Assembly: GCA_910587945.1 (NCBI GenBank)
Contig: CAJUNI010000014.1
Location: forward strand, 1-23,155
DNA length: 23,155 nt
DNA from: an uncultured Parvibacter sp.
GTDB taxonomy: Bacteria > Actinomycetota > Coriobacteriia > Coriobacteriales > Eggerthellaceae
Reading direction: 5' to 3'
Shown here piece by piece: positions 14,455 through 21,557 of this stretch. The translations under genes and the position numbers were made by a program. The first letter of the stretch is position 1. Each line of letters begins with the position of its first letter. A model generated the notes under the pieces. That model ran no database searches, was not told the DNA's origin, and saw only the letters and a list, made by a program, of their open reading frames with translations.

Positions 14455-15129
14455 TTAGGCAAAGTCCTCTCGGGTTAAAGGATTTTGGGCTAAGTTCAGA
14501 CGCTGGCGAAGGGTATGGGTGCGTCGTACCGCTTCCAACAAGAGTTGCGCACGGGTTCCGATGGGTGTGGTGTTGGTTTCAAGGAAGTGAGCAACCTCTT
14601 CGCGAGCAAGAGTGAACGTTTCTATGAACTCGGACGGCTCGGGTTCAGCCGCGCCATCGGGTTCCACGTAGGCCAATACCACTTGCACGTTCTCTTCAGT
14701 GATACCCACGGAAGAGAAGCTCGACTGAGGAAGAGGCATCAGGGGGTCGCGATCAAAGTCGGCGCGTACGCGATAACCTGTTTCTTCGTGGAGCTCCTGG
14801 TTTACGCAATCCAGCAGCGACTCTCCAGGCTCCATGAGGCCAGCGGGAAACGCAACGCACCAGCTGTTGATGGGATAGCGGAATTCCCGAATCAAGAGAA
14901 GCGAGTCATCGGGGAGAATAGGCACAATGCAAACGGCATCGGGTACGGGCTTTGCTCCTTGGGCTAGTCCTTCCAGTTCCGCCTGATAGGCTTCGGGGCC
15001 TTTGCGCGAAACCGCTTCGTAGCTATGAGTTGTGCCATCGGGAAGACGATAGACGAGTTCGTATTTTTTAAGCCATCCATCACTCAGGAGGGTTAAGGAT
15101 TCAAGAGTAGGAGTCAAACGCTCACTCAT
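14455..15129 (-). CDS. Nudix hydrolase (ADP-ribose pyrophosphatase-like)
   Basis: A 224-residue Nudix hydrolase, probably cleaving a nucleoside diphosphate derivative such as ADP-ribose. The fold is clear: VCIVPILPDDSLLLIREFRY (67-86), FPAGLMEPGE and the Nudix box at 97-119. The box has G97, E103, E112, E115, E116 and G118, but the usual Arg before the first catalytic Glu is Gln (Q111). The N-terminal domain (10-60) is typical of the ADP-ribose pyrophosphatase group. It is convergent with the flavoprotein gene, with only 13 bp between stop codons and no visible terminator. The ribosome site is weak (GAAAGTG). Confidence 0.9.
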   Translation of the reverse strand: MSERLTPTLESLTLLSDGWLKKYELVYRLPDGTTHSYEAVSRKGPEAYQAELEGLAQGAKPVPDAVCIVPILPDDSLLLIREFRYPINSWCVAFPAGLMEPGESLLDCVNQELHEETGYRVRADFDRDPLMPLPQSSFSSVGITEENVQVVLAYVEPDGAAEPEPSEFIETFTLAREEVAHFLETNTTPIGTRAQLLLEAVRRTHTLRQRLNLAQNPLTREDFA

Positions 15130-15198
15130 AAGGCATCACACTTTCTGTTGCGGCATCCCCTATGGATGCAGATTCTTTATCGTTGTTAATCTGGAGCG

Positions 15199-15215
15199 AT
15201 TCTATCATCGATAGA
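15199..15215 (-). promoter_or_regulatory. palindrome over a possible Nudix gene promoter
   Basis: TCTATC (15201-15206), ATC, GATAGA (15210-15215) is a perfect inverted repeat. On the minus strand, TAGAAT (15204-15199) overlaps it and could serve as -10 for the Nudix gene about 70 bp away; no good -35 is present. It may be a repressor operator. Confidence 0.35.
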
Positions 15216-15383
15216 TTGAAAGGTTGCCCGTGTAGGCTGCATGTTTCCTCACTGTATACGCTCAATAGCGCACGGACGCTCCTTCGACGGACGAAAACGG
15301 ACCGGTCTTGTCCGACAGCTTCGCAGTCTTCGCGGTATCCTTTGGTTTGCCGGTAGATCTCGAACGGGGAAGGTAATAAACCC

Positions 15384-15926
15384 ATGAAACGAATAGGCAT
15401 TCTTTCAGATACTCACGGCTCCCTTGATCCGCGAGCCTATGCTGCTCTTGCGGATTGCGATCTGCTGTTCCATGCCGGCGATATTGGGGATCCGGCAATC
15501 TTGCGCGAGCTGGAAACCCTGGCTCCGGTGGTGGCGGTGTTGGGAAATAACGACTTTCCGGAATATGGGGATGGGGTTGGTCGCTTTGCGTTTCCAGAAG
15601 TGGAGGGCGTGCACTTTCTCATGACTCATATCCCGCCCCATAAACGGCTGTCGGGACTGGCGGGAGCAGGATTGAAGCCTGGAGATCCGCGTCCCCAGGT
15701 AATCATCCATGGCCACACCCATGTCCCGACTTTGGAATGGGGGCCAACTATTCGCCCGGCATCGCTTTTGCTCTGCCCCGGGGCCGTGTTTCGTCCTCGT
15801 GGGGGCTATCCTCGCTGTGTGGCAAAAATGGAAGTAGAGGATGGAGCAGTCAAGCGTGCGTGGATCGAGTCCATTGAGGATGATCGCGAAATTGCGCGGT
15901 GGCCCGAAACGTCGGGGGTAGCCTAG
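15384..15926 (+). CDS. YfcE/MJ0936-family metallophosphoesterase
   Basis: A 180-residue calcineurin-like phosphodiesterase. All metal-binding motifs are present: D9 and H11 (SDTHG), D33 (HAGDIGD), N55 (GNND), H82 (THIPP), and H111/H113 in IHGHTHVP. The size and the GNND/GHTH pattern fit the small YfcE/MJ0936 group, phosphodiesterases of unclear physiological substrate. ATG 15384 follows GGGGAAGG at about ten bases. It is divergent from the Nudix gene across about 250 bp and convergent with rubrerythrin. A GC-rich imperfect hairpin (CCCTCCTGC with GCAGGAGAGGG, starting near 15940) just after the stop may slow or end transcription. Confidence 0.9.
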   Translation: MKRIGILSDTHGSLDPRAYAALADCDLLFHAGDIGDPAILRELETLAPVVAVLGNNDFPEYGDGVGRFAFPEVEGVHFLMTHIPPHKRLSGLAGAGLKPGDPRPQVIIHGHTHVPTLEWGPTIRPASLLLCPGAVFRPRGGYPRCVAKMEVEDGAVKRAWIESIEDDREIARWPETSGVA

Positions 15927-16121
15927 GGGCAGCCCGGCCCTCCTGCCGCGCAGGAGAGGGAGAGCATGAATTCCTCCCGTTGCGGAGGGGAAGAAGGCCG
16001 TTTTGAGCCATATCTCGAGCTGCAACCCAAGCCTTCTCTTGTGTCGTAGCTCGAGCATTGCCCCGGTCCCGAACTCCGTTTGACCGCGCCGTGCCCCAGC
16101 TTGGCTGCGACGTGCCCAAAC

Positions 16122-16152
16122 AAAAAAGCGAGCCACCACCGTGGCTCGCTTT
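16122..16152 (-). terminator. rubrerythrin intrinsic terminator
   Basis: AGCGAGCCAC (16127-16136) and GTGGCTCGCT (16141-16150) form a 10-bp stem with a 4-nt loop. On the minus strand it is followed by a run of six T (complement of 16122-16127). Confidence 0.9.
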
Positions 16153-16176
16153 CGGAAGCGTAAAAGAGACAAGCTC

Positions 16177-16791
16177 TTAGAATACGCGGAACTTCTCCTT
16201 GGGGCAGAAGCAGATGGGGCACTTCTCAAAGTCGTCGCCCTTGTGGATGTAACCGCAGATGGGGCACAGATAGAATGCGCGATCATCTTCGGCATCAATG
16301 TTGTTGTACGCATCCAGGTACAGCTCAGCATGAACAGACTCAGCCAGCTTGGCGCGGGTGAATACCTGCACAGCCTTGGCGTTGCCCTCTTCTTGAGCCT
16401 TCTGGATGAAGGTGGGATACATATCAGAGGTCTCGAAGATCTCGCCCAGAGCGCCGGAGATCAGGTTAACGTCGGTCTGGAATGCTTCCATGCTGGGAGC
16501 TTCGGGGCGTACGTAATCCGGCTCTTCAGCCTGGATGAGAGCAGCCTCAAGGCCAATGTGGATTTGCTCAGCAGCAGAAGTAGCCTCAAACTGACGAGCG
16601 ATTTGCTCGAAACCCTGAGCGCGAGCAGCCTCAGCAAAGGCGGCATACTTGGCGGAAGCGCCGGTCTCGCCCGTAACAGCAGACTTCAGGTTCTCAAGAG
16701 TGGTGCCGGCAACGGTAGCGCTGTCGGGGACAATATCAAAGTTGCTGCTATTGTCGGGAGTGGGGATTTCCTTGCGGATCTTCATAACCAT
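16177..16791 (-). CDS. rubrerythrin
   Basis: A 204-residue non-haem di-iron peroxidase that reduces hydrogen peroxide with electrons from rubredoxin-type carriers; typical of anaerobes and cytoplasmic. The four-helix ferritin-like part carries the expected ligands: E42 (GETGASAKYAAF), E54, E75 with H78 (EQIH), E119 or E120, and E151 with H154 (ESVH). The C-terminal rubredoxin domain has CPICGYIHKG (C176, C179) and CPICFCPKEKF (C191, C194). ATG 16791 has AAAGGAG six bases upstream, better than the internal ATG two codons later. A perfect TATAAT and a palindrome over the -35 lie upstream, suggesting regulated expression, probably by oxidative stress. It is monocistronic. Confidence 0.96.
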   Translation of the reverse strand: MVMKIRKEIPTPDNSSNFDIVPDSATVAGTTLENLKSAVTGETGASAKYAAFAEAARAQGFEQIARQFEATSAAEQIHIGLEAALIQAEEPDYVRPEAPSMEAFQTDVNLISGALGEIFETSDMYPTFIQKAQEEGNAKAVQVFTRAKLAESVHAELYLDAYNNIDAEDDRAFYLCPICGYIHKGDDFEKCPICFCPKEKFRVF

Positions 16792-16846
16792 GAAAGACTC
16801 CTTTGTTCGTTTCAGATAAGTTGCTGGGCATAAAAGCCGACTGCTT

Positions 16847-16875
16847 ATTATAGAGAGACCAACACCAACTATAAA
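16847..16875 (-). promoter_or_regulatory. rubrerythrin promoter
   Basis: On the minus strand, TTTATA (16875-16870), a 17-bp spacer and TATAAT (16852-16847). The -10 is perfect and the -35 matches TTGACA at four positions. The start codon is 55 bp downstream. Confidence 0.7.
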
Positions 16876-16891
16876 GTGAGGATTTCACTTT
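16873..16891. promoter_or_regulatory. palindromic operator at rubrerythrin -35
   Basis: AAAGTGA (16873-16879), five bases, TCACTTT (16885-16891): a perfect 7-5-7 inverted repeat overlapping the edge of the -35. It differs from the PerR box (TTATAATNATTATAA). The regulator is unknown. Confidence 0.6.
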
Positions 16892-17054
16892 CCATTTGGG
16901 TCGTTACACATTTGGCACTTCAAGGAAACCCAACAAGAGAATGTCATGATGGATTTTCTGGAGATACGGGGAGGATGATTTTCCCAAGAGGGAAGATGGG
17001 CGGTAGCCTAAGAGGGAAAGAAATTCAGAGCGTAAACGTTACTAAGGAGCGATG

Positions 17055-18524
17055 ATGGAAAGACCTGTGGCTTGGAAAACCTATGACCATGAAACCTTGG
17101 GCAAGGTCGAGGACTTGGCCCAAAGCTACAAAGCATTCATTTCCGAGAACAAAACGGAGCGCGAGTGCGTGCATAGTGCCATTGCTCAAGCGAAGGATGC
17201 GGGCTATCAGTCCCTGGAAGAGGCTATTCAGTCAGGTCGGTCGTTACAACCGGGCGATAAGCTCTGGGCTACGGCTCATGGCAAGGCGTTGATCTTGGTT
17301 CAGTTGGGCCAGGAGCCCTTGGAGCGAGGCATGAACATCCTTGGTGCGCACATTGATTCGCCGCGCTTGGATTTGAAGCAGAATCCGCTCTATGAATCCA
17401 ACGGCTTTGTGCTCCTTGATACCCACTATTACGGCGGCATCAAGAACTATCAATGGGTGGCGCTGCCCTTAGCACTCCATGGAGTGGTGGCGAAAAAAGA
17501 TGGCTCGGTCGTTGAAGTTAATATCGGAGAGGATCCTGATGACCCGGTGTTCTGCGTGACGGATCTTCTTCCCCATCTGGGCAATCAACAAATGGCCAAA
17601 AAAGGTACGGAAGTCGTTGAGGGTGAAGACCTGGATGTGCTGGTAGGTAACCGACCTTTGGTGGAAGCGTTGGATGGTGCTGTAACGGCTGCGGAAGAGG
17701 CGGCCGCAACCGACGCAGCCGCCACAGGCAAAGAAGGTGAAGGGCAGGACGCCGAAAAGGAGCCGGTGAAGGCGCTCCTCCTAAAGGTACTTTCCGAAAA
17801 GTATGCCATGGACGAAGAGGACTTCCTGTCAGCCGAACTTGAAGTGGTGCCAGCAGGGCCTGCTCGCGATCTAGGCTTCGATCGCTCTATGGTGATTGGC
17901 TATGGTCAGGATGACCGGGTGTGCGCCTATACGTCGTTACAGGCTCAACTTGCGGTGGCTTCTACGGAGCTTAAGCGCACTGCCGTTACGGTGCTGGTGG
18001 ACAAAGAAGAAATTGGCTCCGTAGGTGCTACGGGTATGGAGTCGATGTTCTTCGAAAACACCATCGCAGAAATCATGGCCTTGGCAGGTGAAGAAGGGCC
18101 CCTGTTGCTCCGTCGCGCTCTCAGCAATTCGTTTATGTTGAGTTCGGATGTCTCTGCGGGCTTTGATCCGGCCTACGCCAGTGTCTATGAGGCGAAAAAT
18201 AGCGCTTACTTGGGGCGTGGCTTGGTGTTCAACAAATATACCGGCGCTCGAGGCAAGAGCGGCTCTAACGATGCTTCGGCGGAATACATGGCCCGGATTC
18301 GTGCCATTATGGATGACGCTTCGGTAAGTTTCCAGACTGCTGAATTGGGCAAAGTTAATGCGGGCGGCGGTGGCACCATTGCCTATATTCCGGCTCGCTA
18401 CGGCATGAACGTTATTGACTCGGGAGTGCCTGTGCTTTCGATGCATGCGCCCTGGGAGGTAACGTCGAAGGCCGATATCTACGAAGCGAGGCGTGGTTAC
18501 GAGGCGTTCCTTCGCGCTGAATAA
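17055..18524 (+). CDS. M18-family zinc aminopeptidase
   Basis: A 489-residue cytoplasmic metallo-aminopeptidase (aspartyl aminopeptidase family) that removes N-terminal residues from peptides. Numbered from this start, di-zinc ligands are H99 in GAHIDSPR, the acidic pair in DKEEIGS (E318, E319), D365 in SSDVSAGFDP and H464 in SMHAPWE. YGQDDRVCAYTSL supplies a further conserved Asp. Residues about 207-237 are an Ala/Glu/Gly-rich loop in the protruding domain, probably lineage-specific. Two ATGs are adjacent (17052, 17055). AAGGAG (17044-17049) lies only 2 nt before the first but 5 nt before the second, so the second is preferred. No clear promoter was found in the 260-bp gap upstream. Confidence 0.94.
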   Translation: MERPVAWKTYDHETLGKVEDLAQSYKAFISENKTERECVHSAIAQAKDAGYQSLEEAIQSGRSLQPGDKLWATAHGKALILVQLGQEPLERGMNILGAHIDSPRLDLKQNPLYESNGFVLLDTHYYGGIKNYQWVALPLALHGVVAKKDGSVVEVNIGEDPDDPVFCVTDLLPHLGNQQMAKKGTEVVEGEDLDVLVGNRPLVEALDGAVTAAEEAAATDAAATGKEGEGQDAEKEPVKALLLKVLSEKYAMDEEDFLSAELEVVPAGPARDLGFDRSMVIGYGQDDRVCAYTSLQAQLAVASTELKRTAVTVLVDKEEIGSVGATGMESMFFENTIAEIMALAGEEGPLLLRRALSNSFMLSSDVSAGFDPAYASVYEAKNSAYLGRGLVFNKYTGARGKSGSNDASAEYMARIRAIMDDASVSFQTAELGKVNAGGGGTIAYIPARYGMNVIDSGVPVLSMHAPWEVTSKADIYEARRGYEAFLRAE

Positions 18525-18616
18525 CCGTTGCATCACCGGACGCGCCTGGAGTCAAACAGTAAGGTGCCGATTTCTTCCTCTGGCGCTTGCCGTAGCTCAA
18601 AGGGTAAACGGGCCGG

Positions 18617-18622
18617 TATAAT
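18617..18622 (+). promoter_or_regulatory. perfect -10 element upstream of guaB
   Basis: TATAAT about 108 bp before the guaB GTG. No -35 lies at the right distance, so it would need an activator. It fits a leader that contains the hairpin at 18659-18691. Confidence 0.4.
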
Positions 18623-18658
18623 GCACTCAATATCGACGCCGCCTGCGAGTGGCGCTAC

Positions 18659-18691
18659 GCACGCTCCGTCGTATATGCGCTCGGAGCGTGC
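18659..18691 (+). other. guaB leader hairpin
   Basis: GCACGCTCCG (18659-18668) and CGGAGCGTGC (18682-18691) form a perfect 10-bp stem with a 13-nt loop, ending about 38 nt before the start codon. There is no T-run. It could be a cis-regulatory RNA element or a protein operator. Confidence 0.55.
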
Positions 18692-18729
18692 CCATTATAG
18701 GGAGCAGTACTAAGGAAAAGGAGAGGCCC

Positions 18730-20247
18730 GTGGCTTACTATTTCGACGAACCGTCCCGTACGTTTAACGAATACCTTCTTGTTCCGGGGCATACGCCGAG
18801 TGACTGCATCCCGGCTGCAGTAAGCCTGAAAACACCCTTAGTGAAATACCGCAAGGGGAAAGAGGAATGTCCCCTGACGCTTAACGTGCCGATGGTCAGT
18901 GCCATTATGGCTGCCGTATCCGGTGACAAAATGGGTGTGGCGCTGGCTACGGAAGGCGGTTTGGCTTTCATTTATGGCAACCAATCCATTGAAGATGAAG
19001 CTGCCATGGTAATGCGCGTAAAGGATTACAAGGCGGGCTTTGTAACTTCCGACGCAAACCTTTCTCCGGAAATGACCTTAGGTGATGTGGTGCAACTTCA
19101 CGAGGAATTTGGCCACTCCACCATGCCGGTGACTGATGACGGCACGGCTCACGGCAAGCTGCTTGGTGTGGTGACGGAGCGCGATTATCGCCTGTCCCGC
19201 ATGAGCCTTGACGAAAAAGTAGCCGACTTCATGACGCCCCGGGATCGCTTGGTGGTGGCTCCCGCTGATACCTCCTTGAAAGAGGCCAACGATATCATCT
19301 GGGACCACAAGCTCAATTCTCTGCCTATCGTTGACGCTGATGATCATCTGGTAGCGTTGGTGTTCCGTAAGGACTACGACTCTCATAAGTCCAACCCCAA
19401 CGAAATGCTCGACGAACATAAGCGCTACATGGTAGGCGCGGGCATCAATTCCCGCGATTACGCCGAGCGCGTGCCGGCGCTGGTGGAAGCCGGTGCTGAT
19501 GTGCTGTGCATTGATAGCTCTGAGGGCTATTCTGATTGGCAGAAATTCACCATCGAGTGGGTGCGCGAACACTACGGCGATGACGTGAAAATTGGCGCCG
19601 GTAACGTCGTTGATGCCGAGGGCTTCCGCTTCTTGGCCGAGGCAGGTGCTGACTTCGTTAAGGTGGGTATTGGCGGCGGCTCTATCTGTATTACCCGTGA
19701 AACCAAGGGTATTGGCCGCGGTCAGGCTACGGCGGTTATTGAGGTGGCCAAGGCGCGCGATGAGTACTTCCGTGAAACGGGCGTCTATGTGCCAATCTGC
19801 TCTGATGGTGGCATTGTCTACGACCACCATATTTCCCTGGCGTTGGCCATGGGCTCCGACTTCGTGATGTTGGGTCGTTACTTCGCTCGCTTTGATGAGA
19901 GTAATTCTTCAAAGGTCATGGTTAACGGCACCTACATGAAGGAATACTGGGGCGAAGGTTCTGCCCGTGCACGCAACTGGGCGCGCTATGACTTGGGCGG
20001 CAAGAAAACGCTTACCTTTGAAGAGGGCGTTGACTCCTATGTGCCCTACGCCGGCTCTCTCAAAGACGGCATGGCGGTCACGCTGCTCAAGATCAAGTCC
20101 ACAATGTGCAACTGCGGCGCGCTGACCATTCCCGAGTTCCAGGACAAGGCAAAACTCACGTTGGTAAGCTCCACTTCCATTGTGGAGGGCGGCGCCCACG
20201 ACGTTATGCTGAAGGATAAGAACGCCTACGTGTCCTCCACGCGCTAA
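18730..20247 (+). CDS. guaB: inosine-5'-monophosphate dehydrogenase
   Basis: A 505-residue enzyme oxidising IMP to XMP with NAD+, the committed step of guanine nucleotide synthesis. The (beta/alpha)8 barrel has the IMP loop VGIGGGSICITRE with catalytic C320. Two CBS domains (about 110-225) are inserted in the barrel, with TMPVTDDG and SLPIVDADD as typical strands. SDGGIVYDHHISLALAMG and VMLGRYFA bind the phosphate. The catalytic flap reads NWARYDLGG, where R419-Y420 correspond to the Arg-Tyr general base pair. The flap is preceded by YWGEGSARARNW, unlike the YRGMGS of well-known bacterial enzymes. GTG 18730 is chosen because AAAAGGAG lies upstream and family similarity begins there. Confidence 0.96.
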   Translation: MAYYFDEPSRTFNEYLLVPGHTPSDCIPAAVSLKTPLVKYRKGKEECPLTLNVPMVSAIMAAVSGDKMGVALATEGGLAFIYGNQSIEDEAAMVMRVKDYKAGFVTSDANLSPEMTLGDVVQLHEEFGHSTMPVTDDGTAHGKLLGVVTERDYRLSRMSLDEKVADFMTPRDRLVVAPADTSLKEANDIIWDHKLNSLPIVDADDHLVALVFRKDYDSHKSNPNEMLDEHKRYMVGAGINSRDYAERVPALVEAGADVLCIDSSEGYSDWQKFTIEWVREHYGDDVKIGAGNVVDAEGFRFLAEAGADFVKVGIGGGSICITRETKGIGRGQATAVIEVAKARDEYFRETGVYVPICSDGGIVYDHHISLALAMGSDFVMLGRYFARFDESNSSKVMVNGTYMKEYWGEGSARARNWARYDLGGKKTLTFEEGVDSYVPYAGSLKDGMAVTLLKIKSTMCNCGALTIPEFQDKAKLTLVSSTSIVEGGAHDVMLKDKNAYVSSTR

Positions 20248-20590
20248 CGGAGATAGTTCCCGCTGGATTCGTGGCCCCGTGGCCAGTGATCTAGTGAGTT
20301 CGTGGGCTATCGACCTAACGGCCTCGTGGCTTAGTAGTTCAGGTTCCCGGCTCCATCCCTGATAATTAGAGAGCGTCTCGTCTTTTGGCGAGGCGCTCTT
20401 GTTGTGTGAGGGTTCAAGCCATCACCGCAGCCCGGACGCGCTGGCTCGGGGTGCTTGGCATGCTCGTCTGCGGCCTTCGGACGCCTGGTGTGCACGCTGG
20501 CAGCCTGCGGACGCTATGGCTTGCTAACGGAACACCGGGCTAGACAGGCTACTTCAACCGAGAAGCGCGTTTATCCCTTGAGCAACGCGT
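20248..20590. other. intergenic region after guaB with imperfect repeats
   Basis: Holds the guaB terminator. Before it lie several CGTGGC-type repeats (about 20260-20340). After it lie three imperfect copies of GCAGCC..CGGACGC, at 20427-20439, 20470-20484 and 20500-20514. No coding frame is convincing. Confidence 0.5.
20370..20405 (+). terminator. guaB intrinsic terminator
   Basis: AGAGCGTCTCG (20370-20380) pairs with CGAGGCGCTCT (20389-20399), 11 bp with one wobble and an 8-nt loop, followed by TGTTGT. The T-tract is interrupted, so efficiency may be moderate. Confidence 0.7.
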
Positions 20591-21175
20591 TTAGTTCTCG
20601 AAGGCGCTCGCAATGAGGCTGCGCAGCTCATCAACTCCGGTGCCTTTTTCGGCCGACGTCACAATAACAGGGGTGCCCTTCGGCAGATCTAAGGCTTTCA
20701 CAATAAGCGCACGCTGTTTCTGAGCTTGCTGGGTTGAAAGTTTGTCAGCTTTGGTAAGCGCGATGGCAAAGGGAAGCTCGGCATCTTTCAAGAATTCGAC
20801 CATGTTGCGATCGAGCGCGGAGGGTTCATGGCGAATGTCTATGAGGGAAACTACCAAGGCGAAATCTCGATCCTGATTGAAATAGCCCTCAATGAGTTCT
20901 GACCAACGCCCCAACTCAGCTTTGGAAACTTTCGCATAGCCATAACCAGGAAGATCTACCAAGTCGTGACCATCAACATCGTAGAAATTAATGGTGGCAG
21001 TTTTGCCGGGAGTTGAACTTACTTTGGCAAGCCCCTTACGATACATCAACTTATTCAAAAGGGAGGATTTGCCCACATTGGAGCGGCCGGCGAACGATAC
21101 TTCGGGACCCGAAGAAGGGTTTAGTTGCGCCGAGGTGCCATAGGCGGCATTAAAGCGAGCGTTGTGGAAATTCAC
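20591..21175 (-). CDS. engB: ribosome biogenesis GTP-binding protein EngB/YsxC
   Basis: A 194-residue TrmE-Era-EngA-type GTPase needed for large ribosomal subunit assembly. G1 is GRSNVGKSS (30-38), the G2 region is STPGKTATIN, G3 is DLPGYG (74-79), G4 is TKADK (141-145) and G5 is SAEKGTG (174-180). The start is GTG 21175 (VNFHNARFNAAYG), because AAAGGAG (complement of 21181-21187) lies five bases upstream and the length then fits the family. The frame is open upstream to an ATG at 21265, but those 30 residues include the ribosome site and are not conserved. It is divergent from leuS. Confidence 0.94.
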   Translation of the reverse strand: MNFHNARFNAAYGTSAQLNPSSGPEVSFAGRSNVGKSSLLNKLMYRKGLAKVSSTPGKTATINFYDVDGHDLVDLPGYGYAKVSKAELGRWSELIEGYFNQDRDFALVVSLIDIRHEPSALDRNMVEFLKDAELPFAIALTKADKLSTQQAQKQRALIVKALDLPKGTPVIVTSAEKGTGVDELRSLIASAFEN

Positions 21176-21557
21176 CGGTTCTCCTTTAGGGTTGCAGGGG
21201 GAGTAGGGCAAGGCATCTTGAGCGGCTCGAGCAAGCGAAGCTGCCGGGAAGATTCGCCTTCCCATAAATTATTTCAGGAGTCCGTATTGTACCATCTGGG
21301 CATTCTGGCAGCCCTGCCGCCCTCTTCCGGGGAAAGGCTGATTATAATGATGAGCCACAGATTTTCATTGCAAGGTATCCTTCTCATCTTGTAAGAAGCG
21401 TTTCACGGTGGGCATGTCCGTGAGGAGTAGCGTGGCCCTGGATCCCCTGTCTAAAACGGCGGGTCGCTTGGGAGCAGCGCTATTTCGCGGGAGCTTACGC
21501 GTGATGAATGAGATGCAGGAGTGCCCGTTTTAGTGCGTCGAAGAGAAGAGGAAGCCT
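21176..21557. other. divergent engB-leuS intergenic region
   Basis: A 382-bp region with the engB ribosome site, a GGGAAG/CTTCCC inverted repeat (21246-21263) and a TATAAT at 21343-21348 that lacks a proper -35. A series of hairpins in front of leuS is described separately. No gene was recognised. Confidence 0.5.
21380..21533 (+). other. structured leader of leuS
   Basis: Three stem-loops lie between the possible -10 (21343-21348) and the leuS ribosome site. They are CTTCT/AGAAG near 21380-21398, TCACGG/CCGTGA (21403-21423), and CTAAAACGG (21451-21459) paired with CCGTTTTAG (21525-21533). The last encloses 65 nt with further GC-rich pairing. The implied leader of about 200 nt is as long as a T-box leader, but the conserved GGTGGTACCGCG block is absent. 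Confidence 0.5.

Noticed and set aside
15405..16331. 308-residue minus-strand frame
   Set aside because: Antisense to the phosphoesterase and running through the rubrerythrin terminator into that gene; no family features.
16141..16833. 230-residue plus-strand frame opposite rubrerythrin
   Set aside because: A shadow of the rubrerythrin gene, which has all catalytic residues, a promoter and a terminator.
18580..18660. tRNA-like D-arm text (GTAGCTCAAAGGGTA) upstream of guaB
   Set aside because: No acceptor, anticodon or T arm can be built around it.
19078..19830. 250-residue minus-strand frame opposite guaB
   Set aside because: Antisense shadow of a complete, well-conserved enzyme gene.
21343..21557. 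Canonical T-box in the leuS leader
   Set aside because: The GGTGGTACCGCG antiterminator block and a terminator are absent; kept only as an unassigned structured leader.
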